This document shows positions 51,601 to 63,204 of a stretch of 64,000 nucleotides of DNA, piece by piece. The notes under the pieces are model-generated. The model worked only from the letters and a program-made list of their open reading frames with translations, searched no databases and was not told the DNA's origin. This stretch comes from Symbiodinium microadriaticum (Eukaryota > Sar > Dinophyceae > Suessiales > Symbiodiniaceae). The translations under genes were made by a program, and so were the position numbers. Location: contig LSRX01001121.1 in the NCBI GenBank assembly GCA_001939145.1, positions 43,739 through 107,738 of the forward strand. The letters are read 5' to 3'. Every line of letters begins with the position of its first letter. Position 1 is the first letter of the stretch.

Positions 51601-52254
51601 TCTGCGGAACCCGCAGAGCAGCCCGAATTCTGGCAAATCGAATCCAATGCATGGCGACCTTCCAATTCTGCAAGAGACAAGTCACTCAAAACTTCAGGGA
51701 CGGTGGGTGATGCAGAGGCCGATGCAGAGTAGGAAGTGCCAAGCTCTCCGTGATTGTTACCTGCTGAGGGACGGAAGATGTACAGGTTGTGAGAGGGCCG
51801 GCTGGACAAGTCTCACAACATGCTGCTGCGACAAGATGCATATGCATCCGTACTTCTGCTTTCGCACTCAACATGCCTGAATGTTCGAGGGCAGAGAATC
51901 TATCTGAGACAGACACCGCAGCAAGTTGCAGCTTGCGAGCAACAGCACAATAGACGACCCGCCACCCTAGCTTGCACTTTCTCCACAGCCTCAACTGTAA
52001 GCGCAGACCGGTAGATGCGAGGGACCGCTGGCGGAGTTCGTGTTTGGTCTCACACCATCGCAGAGCGGTTCACGTAGGCAACAGGCAGGGAAGTAGCTGG
52101 GCTTGAGCGCAGCCGACTGCCTTGTCAGACGATGCGATAGAAACTCCGGAAATGTGTTTTGATGCAAGTGCATCCAAGTGCATCATGCTTGAGCTGCGCC
52201 TTTTGCATGTGTGCTACAAGGGCAAACTCCGGCAGACACCTGACAATTTCTTTG

Positions 52255-52391
52255 CAGGGGTGCCCAATCTATCCGAGCCATTGCCTTCTTCCAGTGGAGA
52301 AGTAAGATCTCTGGGTGCCAAGGCCTTTGATGATTTTAGCGCTGGTGGCCAAGCACACCCGACGCTGTTACGAGACCGAAACGTCCAATGA
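52255..52391 (+). CDS. Possible terminal exon, unrecognised
   Basis: After TTTGCAG|GGG a frame reads VPNLSEPLPSSSGEVRSLGA and KAFDDFSAGGQAHPTLL to a TGA at 52389-52391. The stretch 51600-52255 before it has only weak blocks. Confidence 0.35.
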
Positions 52392-53180
52392 AGTCCATAA
52401 GCCAATAAGGTTTACAGGTTCAGATCGCTGAGCCAACTGGACATGAAGCCTCTAGGACTCTAGGTTGTCACGACAGTTTTCAGAGGTCCAGAATGCGTAG
52501 AGGATAATGGGTCTTTCGGCTTGTGAGGTTCGGAATTGTAGCATTGCGTGTGAGCCCAGCTGGTCGTTGTGGAAGAGCAAGTTGCGCAAGCGGTGAGAGC
52601 GTCTGCCAGGGTTTTCGACAAGCAGCGATGTGGGATCCTGCTGGGAGTGGATGCATGTGATAGCGCTGAACTCGCCGCCTTGAGTCTCACGGGCAAAGCG
52701 AGGGTTCGACCTCTGGGATCCCGTTTAGAGTCTTTTAGAGTTTAGAGATACAGCAGGATTGTCTTTCGTTCTGAAATTTTTGGGCGACCCGAAGAGGCTT
52801 CAGGGTCGAGCACGGAGCGTTCAGCGGGTGTCTGGAAGAAGCTTCAGGCATCGTCACTCAAATTCGCTGGATTTCTGTACTTAGGTTGCACGTGAAGGCA
52901 GAGGTGATCTGCTGGCACTTCCTCGCCGCCTCAGGCAAAAGTGCAAGCACTGAAGCACCCCGCCCTCAGCCGGACACTTCTGCAGAAGGCTTCGCGTCAA
53001 CTTACAACGATGGGCCGATACCCTGCAGAAATGTTGGTCGGCTGACAAATCAGGTTTACTGTATAGACACTGCACTGCCCGGCAGCTTGCCATTGAGAAT
53101 CTTTTGTGTAAGTTGCGGGCATTGCAACTGAATTCACTGCTCCAAGACAGGTTTGTAGGTGCCCCAGCAGGAAGAGACCG

Positions 53181-53215
<35 letters not shown>

Positions 53216-54395
53216 GTGTGCACTTAGCGATGCTTGCGGAATCCCGCAGAAAAAGGGCGTGGATTCCTCGACAGTCATTGTCACAAAGCGCGCCGCACCA
53301 AAGTGCATCGCACACTACATCAGAAGCAGTTTGGTTCGGGTGCGCCAAAGTTCGCCTTGCGAGTTCGCCGGAAGCCCAGATTGCACAGCCATGTGCCCCA
53401 ACCAGGACCACCATCTCAGCGATGCAACCTGCTCTTCTGTGGCGATGCTCTAGAGATCGAGAGATGCATTAGTAATGCAGCGTAATCCAGTCGCCCCTGC
53501 TTTCCCTCAGCCCGTCTTTCATCTGCAGAGCAGGCCGTTCCATACTCTAGAAGCTACCATATCTGTTGAAATTGTGTGGATGTGAACAGAGAGCTTGATG
53601 CATGATTCTTCTGGGTCGCTGCGAAGGGCCCAGTTCGATTCCTGCCAGGCCACAGCCAAAAGGATTTGCGATGGGAGCTGACACAGCATCCTCTGCTACC
53701 GCGCGCTGGCTCCAGTGGCAGGTCCAGATGCCAGCTGAGATGACAGGATCACTGCTGAGTGTCTTTTTTTGTTTCTTCGTTGAGCCGTGCGCGCGGCAGG
53801 CCAAAGGAGCGACCCAGAAGCAGGTCGAGGACGAACATGGACGAACGAGAGTCGGTGTACATTTGAGCTTGATGCAAAAAGCTGAGGCCATTTCTCAATT
53901 GGAATCGCAGCTCGTTGGCAGGAGACACTTCCCAGCAGCTTCAATCTTGATGGCCCGATCTACTACCTGCGAGCAGGGAAGGCCGAGGCAGGCGGAGTAT
54001 CGCTGTGAAGACACGCGCCAAGCTGGGAAATGCTCCTGACAAAGCCCAAGAGATCAGACGAGAGCCCAACGTGCGCGGCCGGCTTGATGCATCTCTGTAA
54101 TTGTCAAGCGTTGAAAGTCTCCCTCGTGTTGCAAGCGGCCACATGCGGCTACCAGGGGCAGTGGCTGACTAGTCGTAGAGCTTCAGCCTGTTGCAGGTTG
54201 CAGCATGCTACGTTGGCACAGGTGCCGAGGGAGTTTTCGGAATTCGCCACGCATGAGCAGTGGTGCGAGCTCTTGAAACATCCGCTTAGCGACGCAGGCA
54301 TGTTGAAATCTGTCATTACTTCATGAGAATGCTCTACTAGACGACAAATGCCATGAGACAAGCTTCTGATGAAGGGGGTGATTTGAAGCATGGCC
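52392..54395. other. Sparse region with a GA microsatellite and one exon-like block
   Basis: 52585-52735 reads VRASARVFDKQRCGILLGVD and SAELAALSLTGKARVRPLG on the plus strand and may be an exon. A GA run of about 25 bases lies at 53184-53210. The frame 53602-54039 is open for 145 codons with a hydrophobic stretch (MTGSLLSVFFCFFVEP) but has no recognisable feature. Otherwise nothing is supported. Confidence 0.35.
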
Positions 54396-54396
54396 T

Positions 54397-55594
54397 TTGC
54401 GCTTGAATTCTACGAGATGCTTGAGGTGGAAACTTTCTCCTCCTCGGACCGAAGTGGAACGCGCCAGCCTCGATTTTTGTCAAGATCTCCTGTTCTCACA
54501 ACGATTGATGGAAAGAGTGGCGGGTATCGCTTGCTGTCACCAAGTGTCTCGCTATTCAGGTAATCTTGGACTTCATGGATCTTTCCAAGCTGAAGGCGAA
54601 AGTGATCGGCTCCACAGTGTGTTTGTTTGGAGGCACGTGCCCGCTGCGGAAAACCGTGGAGGAATGCATGTGTGCATTGTGCGGTCTGCCCCCTTCGCAG
54701 GGCAGGACATCGTTCTGCGACTCTTTTTGCCGACTGTGGAGGAAGCCGATCAATGGGCACAGAAACTTAGTGTAGCTCAGCTGCCGCAGCTGCCGTTGTA
54801 CCAGCTCAGCTTCGACTTCAAGTGAGACCAGAGAGCGAGATGGAGGGATCGAGGGATCGAGCTTTTGAGTGGAGTTTCAGCGTTGTAGCCCAATGGCCCA
54901 ACCGTACTCCACAGCAAAGGCAGCCAGCTTTCAGCGAGTCTCAGACCAGTGCTCCCGGCTTTGCTTGCGCAGGGTCTGAATTCTGCGGCGAATGAGCTAC
55001 AGTGGCCACAGCGTTCACTACGCAGGTACTTGGCACACCTCCAAGCCAAGATTCAGCAGCAGCAGAAGGCTCATCGTCTGCTTGATGAGCCAGCCGCGTT
55101 CCGAAGCAGCCTTCGATTTCGAAGGCTACGCGAAGGGCAAAGCAGGCAGCCGCCTTCGGCACGTTCATGGAGTGGCTCTGCTCCTCGTGTGGGTCCCAGC
55201 TACTAAGCAGATCCAAGTTTTTGACTTGAGTGTCCTTGTAAGGTCAGCTCGTATAGCAGCCGACATGCGCTTGAAAACCCTTGTTCCTTCGTTGCACGGC
55301 TGCATTTGAGCGGCGGCGCTCGTCTGCTCCATGTTCGTTGGAGGTTCGAACACAAGCTTAACGGGCTTAACTTTGCAGGCACTGCGCGCCAGCCGCCATT
55401 GGCGGCGCACCTCGCCAAGCTGTTGCTGTATGCTTTATTAGCGAAGTGTCAGCAGATACCATTCTTGTTGATATGGTTGTTGTGCAGGAACACCACGTGT
55501 ATCCGGCGCGCTTCTATATGAAGCAGTGCAAGACAGAGGCCTTCAAGCTGCCTCGAAAGCCGGCTTTGGTCCTGAAAGAGCTCCTGGTGCCCTG
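54397..55594 (+). CDS. Probable multi-exon gene; possible DEDD-type 3'-5' exonuclease exon
   Basis: About 54640-54825 reads GGMHVCIVRSAPFAGQDIVL and EADQWAQKLSVAQLP, ending in LSFDFK and a TGA, somewhat like the end of a PH domain. 55105-55235 reads SEAAFDFEGYAKGK and LLLVWVPATKQIQVFDLSVL. DFEG followed about 35 residues later by a hydrophobic strand ending VFDL resembles motif I and the following strands of DEDD exonucleases, but the later catalytic Asp motifs were not found. 55487-55594 reads EHHVYPARFYMKQCKTEAF and PALVLKELLVP and ends in TGA, likely the last exon. Joints are not resolved and the exonuclease idea is tentative. Confidence 0.35.
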
Positions 55595-56099
55595 AGATCC
55601 ATGAAGTTCCGAGCGCTCCCGTCCCTTCTCTTTATCTTTGCACCCCCTGCTTGGAAACTTGCAGCTGCGTCGTGAGCGAGGGAATCAAGCTGCAATTGTG
55701 TAGAAGCTCGTAATGAAAGGCCCCAACCCAGCTTCAGCAGACGCATTCCACTGGGGTTCCTGCAGCACGCCTGTTGGCATGCAGCATGCATTCCACTCCA
55801 GCAGGTGAGCTGGCAGTTTTCGTTTCTGACAGGTTCGGGGGTCTAATTTCGGCGACCTGAATGTCCAGCGGAGAAATGGAGCAGCAGCTCGGAATGCTCT
55901 GCACGCATCACGGAGGATACGGAGGGAAGCCCTGGGCAATTTCGGGAAGGGGGGTGCGCAATCATGATTTCGTTTGAATGTCGCTCAAGATCCAAAGATC
56001 GATTGAAGCTTCCGTAGTTTCTTTTCAGCCTTGCATCCTGTCTCAGACGAAACAGCAAAATGTGCAGGGTCCGCATCGATGATGTTTAAGGCTTAAGGG
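55595..56099. other. No gene seen
   Basis: No convincing coding block on either strand. Confidence 0.35.
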
Positions 56100-56917
56100 T
56101 TGAAGTGGAAGAACACAGAGAGTAAAGCGCCGCGGCCAAATCCCACAGCATTGCACAGCAGCCGTCTAGCAGCCGTTGTGATTGTGTTGTGTCTGCTTGC
56201 TCGCTTGTGCAGGCGGCCGGCCGTGTCAGTATTCATGGAGACGCTCTCATCATGCAGTGGGCGGCGCGGGGTCGGGCAAGCGTCTCAGAGCACCATTCGA
56301 CTGACTGCAACAGCTATGGCGAAGACAGCCGATCCCAACCTCGCCCTTGTCACGCAATACAATCTTGGAGACAATCGCAAGCCGCCAGTGTGCAAGTGCA
56401 GGTCATGAGACAAGCGGCTGTGCTGACAGGTCGGCCTTGTTGTGCTGTCATCTCGCATCGGGGTTCCTGTTTTAACTCCACCTTGTTGCGCATAGCTAGC
56501 TCAAGACTTGAGTGTGGAGGTGCAAGTGCGACGGTTGCCATGTTCATGGTCTCGGCCGTTTTGCAGCAAGAAGGGGAGCTCGCACGAGATGTTTCCTTAC
56601 AGACCTGGCTGTTCGGGTCCAGCAACGTGGCAGCCTCAGGTGCGCGGAGAGAATGGCCTCGCCATGGTCCGCCTGTGGATGAATGACACGGAGGAGGCCA
56701 CGAAGCGCCCGCAATAGGAACGGCGCTGTCCGAGTACTCTGAGGCGGATGAGATTGCCAAGGCTATCGAGGAGGCAGTCGGAGGCTGAGGCTCGAGGTGC
56801 AACGTGGAGTCATCAAGAATAAAGATGAACAAAGCATTGCGCATCTGGACTTCCTGGGTTCAGAACCTGCGAAGAAAGCATCCGACTCGCTGAGGCGAAG
56901 GCATCGTCCGAGTTGAT
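56100..56917 (+). CDS. Probable multi-exon gene, unrecognised
   Basis: Plus-strand blocks: 56310-56408 (MAKTADPNLALVTQYNLGD, NRKPPVCKCRS, stop); 56570-56717 (SSHEMFPYRPGCSGPATW, NGLAMVRLWMNDTEEATK, stop); 56710-56787 (IGTALSEYSEADEIAKAIEE); and 56785-56917 (RLRLEVQRGVIKNKDEQSIA, HLDFLGSEPAKKASDSLRRR, stop). The last two are acidic and basic helical pieces that could be consecutive exons or overlapping frames. No family is recognised. Confidence 0.35.
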
Positions 56918-57384
56918 TCACAGGAAGACTCGGCCAGCTGCTTCGACGACAAGGCTGTGGCAACCAGCTGACACAGCATGCGCTATCATGCGCTATTTTA
57001 TTGCGCCTTCAGTCGGATTTCTTTCAGAACTCAACAACCGGGGCACTTCTCGCTTTGGGGCAGCTGCACCCTTAGGTCCAGCTGATTCTGCCCCGTGGTT
57101 GACTTTCACCCATTGTTGCAACACCAGGCGGCAAATGGGGGCTGCAGCATCGTGCATTTGCAGCACGGTATTGGGCGTGCTTGGCTTAGTTCGATGTCTT
57201 GATTTCTCGTAAGTTCGGCTTCGGCTTCGAGAGCATGGCCGAGAGCAGAGAAGAAGCAGAGTGCTGAAATGTGCATACGATATGTACGTAAATGGGAAGT
57301 CTCGCCCAGGCGCCGAAGTCTGTCCGCAGCAAAATTGCGAGCTGCTGCACGAGCCAAATCGTGGTACCGAGGCCCGAGTGAAAA

Positions 57385-57600
57385 GTGCTAAGCAAGTGCG
57401 AGCGTCCCCTCTTGCGTCTTTGCAGTTCATCCCCTGTGTGCAGCAAGAAGATCGAAAGCGTTGCTAGCGGTGCTCTCCGCATGGACGGCAAGTGCCACAT
57501 CCTCTTCCAGAAAGCTGCAGCCACTTACGGCAGCGTTCAGCGTGTGTACGAGTGCTGTGTGAAGTACATCAAAATCTCAATCTCAGGGTTTGTCTTGTAA
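57385..57600 (+). CDS. Exon-like ORF, unrecognised C-terminus
   Basis: The frame reads SKKIESVASGALRMDGKCHI and FQKAAATYGSVQRVYECCVK and stops at 57598-57600 (TAA). It looks like a terminal exon. The upstream stretch 56918-57385 shows nothing clear. Confidence 0.35.
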   Translation: MLSKCERPLLRLCSSSPVCSKKIESVASGALRMDGKCHILFQKAAATYGSVQRVYECCVKYIKISISGFVL

Positions 57601-58400
57601 CAGCAGCCGGTTTAGAGTTGGTGGGCGTAGGAGTTCGGTAGGGCCGTAGGGCCGTGGTGCTGCGACCTTCAGGCTTGCCCTCCCCTGCAAATTGCAAATC
57701 TAAGTGGAGAGCAGCCGAGGAGGCAAGGTTCTGCCACTGCACGCTCCGTGACGACACCCTTTGGTTCGGAGAGAAAGCATCCTTCAACGACCAGGTCGCA
57801 CAGCCGAAGTCCCCCAAGCCCTCCCGCCTCCCGTCGTCTCGTGCCTGAGGTCCTCAGTCTCATCGGGGCCAGAGCACTTGCTTTCGACGACATGGTGACC
57901 ATCTTCACGCCGAGTGGCGAAACTCACAGGTGCCCCAGTCTAGGTATTCCAGGTGTTGGTTTGAGGATGTTTTGAGGCCTTATTCGGCATAAGCCCATCG
58001 TGAAAGCCACAGCCGCGCCAGGCTATGGCCAGACACTTCCGCCGGCACTCCTGAGCAGTGGTGCCTGGCCATTCAGGCATGAGAACCATCGAAGGTCCCT
58101 TGAGCCGCTATGCGTGCAGCTTGACAGGCCGCAGGCACACATTCAGCCCACCTGAGCAAGTGGGAGGCCACCGCCTCAGATTTTCCTTTTGGAACGAGAG
58201 CTTGAGCTTGGGAGGCGATGATCAAGGCCGAGAAGTTTGAAGCCTTCGCCAAGGCTGAGGCTTGCGCACATGCCTACTTAAGGCCTTAAGGCAGATGTCC
58301 CACGGCATCCCTCCAGGTGCGGCGCTTGGCTCGCGCTCAGCGATTTAGGCCAGATGAGCTCATGAAGTCAGATGAAGTCAGGGTGCTCCGACGCTCCCCG
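57601..58400. other. Weak coding blocks only
   Basis: Around 57835-57925 the plus strand reads PEVLSLIGARALAFDDMVTI; the minus strand is also open. Nothing can be assigned. Confidence 0.25.
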
Positions 58401-58405
58401 ATCGT

Positions 58406-59314
58406 GTGGTCCAGGAATCTCGGAGAGCGCTTGATCTACCTCCCAGCGAAGCTCACTGGCCGCTCGGTTCGACGACAACTTGCAGTAGAATCACGCCAGA
58501 GCGATGTGTGAAGTCCAAGGCCTGGTCCATGTCGAACGGCGTTGTGCCACGGAGGTTAGCGGCTCAGCGGCCAAACCGCGCTGATGTCCGTGATCCTCAA
58601 AAGCAGCAAGCACCTACCTTCGAAGGTTCTCATGGCCTGGCAGCAGTCTTCCAAGTCCTCTCTCCTCGCTGCGAAGAAAGAGAAGTCGGCGATCGGCGCC
58701 TCAGTGAGCGGCTCAGCAGGGAAGTGCGCGAACATCCCGGATGGCATGTTCACGTTAACGGATGCAGAGCATCCGCTCCGTTGATGTTCTGCATCCGTTG
58801 GTGCGTAGAGTTTCCCAAGGCGGGAAAGAGCCAACAAGCGCGCTTCTTCCGCAGAGCGGATGCCGGCAGGGCACTGGAAAGGACGAGCCCATCGTTCACT
58901 TGCCAAGGCCTTACTTTCGAAGATACACTGCTTCAGGAGCCTGATGATCAAGGGAGATGTGATCTTTGTTTTCAACGAGGCCTCTTTGTTCACGCATGGA
59001 ATATCCGAGTGCCAAGCCGATTCTCCACACAAGGACGGAAACATGGAGAAGCCGGTTCCACTGGCAGGCCTCGGTTAGAGCAGAAGAATTGCAGCACGGT
59101 CGTAGCCAGCACTTTGAAACTCCTGGCGAATGCTGCTTCTGTAGGTGCCACGGTCTACACGAACCCAAACCAGAAAGTATGCTCGGTTTGGCCAAGCACT
59201 GAGTGTGGCCGACCCATGACGCGTGGCTGGCGAAGAGAGTGCTGCCTGGTGCTGCCGAGAATAGGTATGACGGCGCGATGCAGGCTCTCTTTTCCTGGCA
59301 CTAGCTGTCTGTAG
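58406..59314 (+). other. Long open region on both strands, strand undecided
   Basis: The plus strand has a 302-codon frame with parts such as KQQAPTFEGSHGLAAVFQ, and in another frame VILKSSKHLPSKVLMAWQQ and LLAAKKEKSAIGASVSGS. The minus strand at 58556-59044 has 162 open codons reading LALSRLGKLYAPTDAEHQR and EAPIADFSFFAARREDLED. A short inverted repeat with GGATGCAGAGCATCC lies near 58760-58800. I cannot decide which strand codes, and recognise no domain. Confidence 0.3.
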
Positions 59315-59776
59315 AGCCTCTGGCCGCTGGCAGTGCGTCCTTCCTTTGACCCGATTTGTCAGGCACGCATGTTCGTCCAGTCGGAGGATGCAGCAGAGAG
59401 CCGCGAGCCAAGTTCCCATTTAAGCTTATCTTGGCTGCTCGACGTGGGTGCCAAAGTGATCCCGAAATTCCGAAAGCCCAGAGACCAGAAGTGTCGAGCT
59501 TGTCTGTGACTGTGATCGAGCTCCCCTCCCGTGGTTGGCACTTTTCGCACAGGTTGGGGAGCTCAGCTCGAGGAGGCATCACTTCTGCTATCGGATGCCA
59601 CAGCTCGCGAGAGCCTGAGCTTCACTGTCCACAGCGAGGGCATACCGAATTCCGGATGTTTCGAAGGTCTCAAAGCAACAGCTGCCGAAATCAAGACTGC
59701 CCCGGCTGACGCGCCCAAAGCTGCGCCCAGCGCCGAAGTTACATCGATGAAGGTGCACTGGCCATGTCTGGCAAAA

Positions 59777-60172
59777 CTAAAACCCACAACCTGATCGAAT
59801 TCTTAGCAGCGTGCGAAAGGTCGTGGCCCCACCGAAGATGGCTCCTGAGGTCTGGACACATTCTTGATGTTCGAGAATCTGGCGTAGTGGATTTGCAGTT
59901 CCAAACATGTTGATCCAACGCTTCGGCTTGAATGACCTCTGAACAGGAACATCATTCGTCGCAGAAGCTGCAGAAGACACGCTCCAGAAGATTTGTCGAA
60001 GAGACGTCGCTGGAGCTGACATTACGTGGTTGACAAACTGCCAGCTCAATACAGTAGCCACTGATACTGTCGCTGTTGCTGGGCTTGAAGCCAGCGTTGC
60101 TACCATGGCACCATTGCCGGGCGGAAGGGCTGCACGCATGCTTTTTTTTGGAGGAGGGGGTGAGGCAAGCAT
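59777..60172 (-). CDS. Possible minus-strand exon, unrecognised
   Basis: The minus strand reads TVLSWQFVNHVMSAPATSLR, FKPKRWINMFGTANPLRQIL and QTSGAIFGGATTFRTLLRI. This is smooth amino-acid texture over about 110 codons. The plus strand is less convincing here. No family is recognised; an orphan exon or retrocopy piece is possible. Confidence 0.3.
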   Translation of the reverse strand: MLASPPPPKKSMRAALPPGNGAMVATLASSPATATVSVATVLSWQFVNHVMSAPATSLRQIFWSVSSAASATNDVPVQRSFKPKRWINMFGTANPLRQILEHQECVQTSGAIFGGATTFRTLLRIRSGCGF

Positions 60173-61440
60173 GCGAGCGGAGGGTTTTGAAGCTGCTAGT
60201 CGCGCCCTGTTCAGTTAAAGCGCATCTTGGCTGTCGGAGCCCAGGTCTCTTGCAAAAGAGGGCGAGGCATCGGCATGTGCGGTTTATTCCGCTTTTGTCC
60301 AATGTGACAACCTTGTGTCGCCATGCAGGCGACGCCTGTGCCGGAAGCCGCTGTTGGCGCGTGAAGCTGGCTTCCAATGTTAATACACCCCACAGATTTT
60401 AGAGATGTAGAACCACCTTTCCGCTACGCCATGCTGGTAGCTGATAAAAGGTTGTCAGCTCCCCAGCATGGCAGCTTCTTGCGGTTTCCAATTTTCCATT
60501 TTGGAGCACCTCTACTGCCTGTTTGCAGGGTCTGCCTGCGATCATTGCGGCTGTAGTTTGCCAGGTCGTGTCCATGCTGCTTTTGCGTGGCACGCATTTT
60601 CTCGCCTTGCACGTCAAACGTTGGCACGGCGACTGTTCAGATCCAGACCACAGCTCAAGGGAGGACGTATTCATGCCGAAATCGAGGAAAGCAAATTAAA
60701 GTCCTTCCCGGGATGCCCGTCCCGTTCTGTGCAGTGGCCCGCGAGCGAGTGACCTCCAGCACATCCCATAGGGTCCATAGAGCTAAACTACTCTCTGGCC
60801 TGAGCATCCCAAGCATGCTGCAGATTTACTCTCGCATTCCTCTTGAGTTTGAAACCGCATTTCAAAAATGCTTCGCGACTCCAAACACTTGTAGTTGCCC
60901 CGCAGCAAGAAAACAGGGACATGCGAGCTCGGAGGAGTGCTGCCCATGAACGATTGTGCATCCAACATAGCCCGAACTGCTCCGCCGTCTTGCTGCTCTA
61001 TGCCGCTCTTCTGAAGCCTTCAAGGCCAAACGTGACACCGGGACATTTCGGGCCTGACGGTCTTAGTGAGTGGCTGGGGTTAAAGGGCTTCGTTTAGTGT
61101 GAGGAGTGTGAGGCTTGTCTCGCTACCACTACAGCAAGGGCTGTTACAAGATGGGACCCTTGCACTTGGACGACTCACGGCATGCGAATGGCAGAGCACA
61201 GCCTCCCCCTCCTCGTCGCGCAATCACAAGCCTCGAAGCGGACCCTTAGACCGAGTTTTACGATCGAGGAATTGTGGACGGGGGACGGTTGCAAATGAAA
61301 GCAGGGCGGGCTGAGTGCACACCCATCGAATCGAAGGGCGTAGCGTTGACCTGCAGTGGGAAGTCATGAGTCGGTCCCCGGCTCGCGGCCAATTTTCAGT
61401 TGTTATGCAGGTGTCGCAATCATGGAGCCAGTTTCGCCGC
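60173..61440 (+). CDS. Scattered exon-like blocks, unrecognised
   Basis: About 60843-61097 reads SRLQTLVVAPQQENRDMRAR and NCSAVLLLYAALLKPSRPN, then PGHFGPDGLSEWLGLKGF and a stop. Other frames of 60587-60949 are also open. No domain is recognised. Confidence 0.3.
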
Positions 61441-61444
61441 TACG

Positions 61445-62890
61445 GCCAGGACGTGAGGGGAGTAATCGCCAAGCAGCCATCAAAGTGTGTGAGCTGCCGT
61501 GTTCTTCTGAGTTTTGTCGGGCTCGCAAGGAAGTAGCACACCAAACATTGCCGGGTTGGGATCTTTGCATGTGCCAAGTGGCGTCCTCAGAGTCTTCCTG
61601 GGTGCAATTCCATCCACTTGCCTACGCGCATGTGGCTACGCAAATGCTCGTGTGCTGTGATGTTGCACCACTCGTACAAGAAAGCTGAGAGGGAGGATGC
61701 TGCCTGGCGGAAGGCATGCTTGAAGGCACAAGCAAGATGCGGTCTATATTGGGGCAGGTCACAGCAAACAGTCAGGAAACAGGAGGGCTCGAGAATCTTG
61801 GAAGAAGTTGCAAACCACCTTGCCAGCCGTTGTCTGGGTTCCAGTTGTCAACGTGTGCTAGAGGAAGCCAGCTGAACGCCCGCCCTTAGCTTTAGACCGA
61901 CCTGATTCGTAGAGATTCGCAATTGAGGTCCAGACTACAGCTTGTCTCCAAGTGCGTTCAAGATATCTCAAAGCCAGAGCTCCTTGGCTTGCCATGTCTT
62001 AGGACCAAGGAGGGGTGTTACAACGCTCTGTCAAGGTCCTGACGCAACGATCTCTTCCCCAACCTTGAAACTGCCATCTGGAGGCTGAGTCGCTGGAAGC
62101 GCACACCTGTTCCACGGTCCCGCCAGCTGACCCGTGAGGATATGGTTACAGCGGCTCGAGCTTTCCACTGAACTTCAACTCCGGCCAAGTCCATGGCCTA
62201 GCCGAGTTTCGGTGTGGTGCTTGTGTCCAACGCGAGTGGAAACCTTGGCAGGAGCTTTCTACGGAGGTGCAGCGAAAGGCCGCAGAGTGGGAAAGGCAGA
62301 TTGAGTCCTTGGATGCCAAGGAAACAGGGCTGCATTTTGCTGTGACATGCTTCCAGCTGATCGACCCATATCGATTGACTTCTCGTGAAGACGGTGGCTC
62401 GTCGTGCTGCAGCAATGGAGGAGCTGGAAATCCATCAGACGCAGCTGCGATTAATCAGAGAACAGTGAGCCCGACCAGTATTGTGCAGAGAGATGGCGAG
62501 TGTTGAGAAGATACGATGCGGAGTTATGACAGGACGGCAGCCTTCCGATCTGACTTCACAGCCTTGCGCAAGGAGCTGGCAGACACCAAGGCAGGGCTGC
62601 AAGAGGAGATCCTAGTAGCATCCCGAAGCCGAAGACCGATACATCAGACATCGTTAGACGATGTCAACTTCCTTGCAATGCACGGCTGAGGCCATCGTCC
62701 AGAGGCAGCAGGCCAGTGCCAATGAGCAGGGCGCCTGGCGGAACATCAGCTGGACATCCCCATGCCCGCGTTTCAGCGTTGTATCCGTGCTGTCGGCGCC
62801 TTTGAGGCTGGATGATCTCTTCGCAAGGGAGCGCCAAGAGAGGGGCAAGGCTGCGGTCTTCAGCCTTGAGAGGAAAACTGTCTGTGTCTG
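61445..62890 (+). CDS. Probable multi-exon gene, coiled-coil protein, unrecognised
   Basis: Plus-strand blocks: 61445-61688 (AAIKVCELPCSSEFCRARKE, SESSWVQFHPLAYAHVATQM); 61660-61875 (SYKKAEREDAAWRKACLKAQ, RILEEVANHLASRCLGSS) in another frame; 62046-62170 (DLFPNLETAIWRLSRWKRT, RQLTREDMVTAARAFH); 62262-62353 (EVQRKAAEWERQIESLDAKE); 62402-62463 (AAMEELEIHQTQLRLIREQ); 62514-62625 (MRSYDRTAAFRSDFTALRKE, LADTKAGLQEEIL); 62699-62770 (RQQASANEQGAWRNISW); and 62805-62890 (LRLDDLFARERQERGKAAV). The heptad-like E, R, K and L content suggests a coiled-coil protein. Frames alternate as expected for short introns of 50-100 bases. Confidence 0.4.
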
Positions 62891-63204
62891 TTGAGGACAG
62901 GGATGTGCATCATACTTCGCTGGGCAGTCGCATCGAGTCTATCGAGAAGAGCTTGTGCGCGGCCTAAACGAGCATTTCTTTCTCCTTTCCTCCCTTTTTC
63001 CGTCTTGCTTCAAGAGATGGCTCTCCACTGCAAGACATGCTCCACCCCTCGATGCTAGATTGCCCGCCGAGGCCCAAGCTGAGAGATGAGATCTCGGGCT
63101 TGAAAACGCTGCTCCGTCGCAGCCTTGACTTTATGTTGACCAATGTCTCAGCTTTCACCACCGGTGCCTCAGCTCGAGTGCCTTGATTTGCTAGATTTTG
63201 ATAA

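Noticed and set aside
58556-59044. 162-codon minus-strand ORF as a firm gene
   Set aside because: The plus strand is equally open and protein-like, so neither strand was called as a gene.
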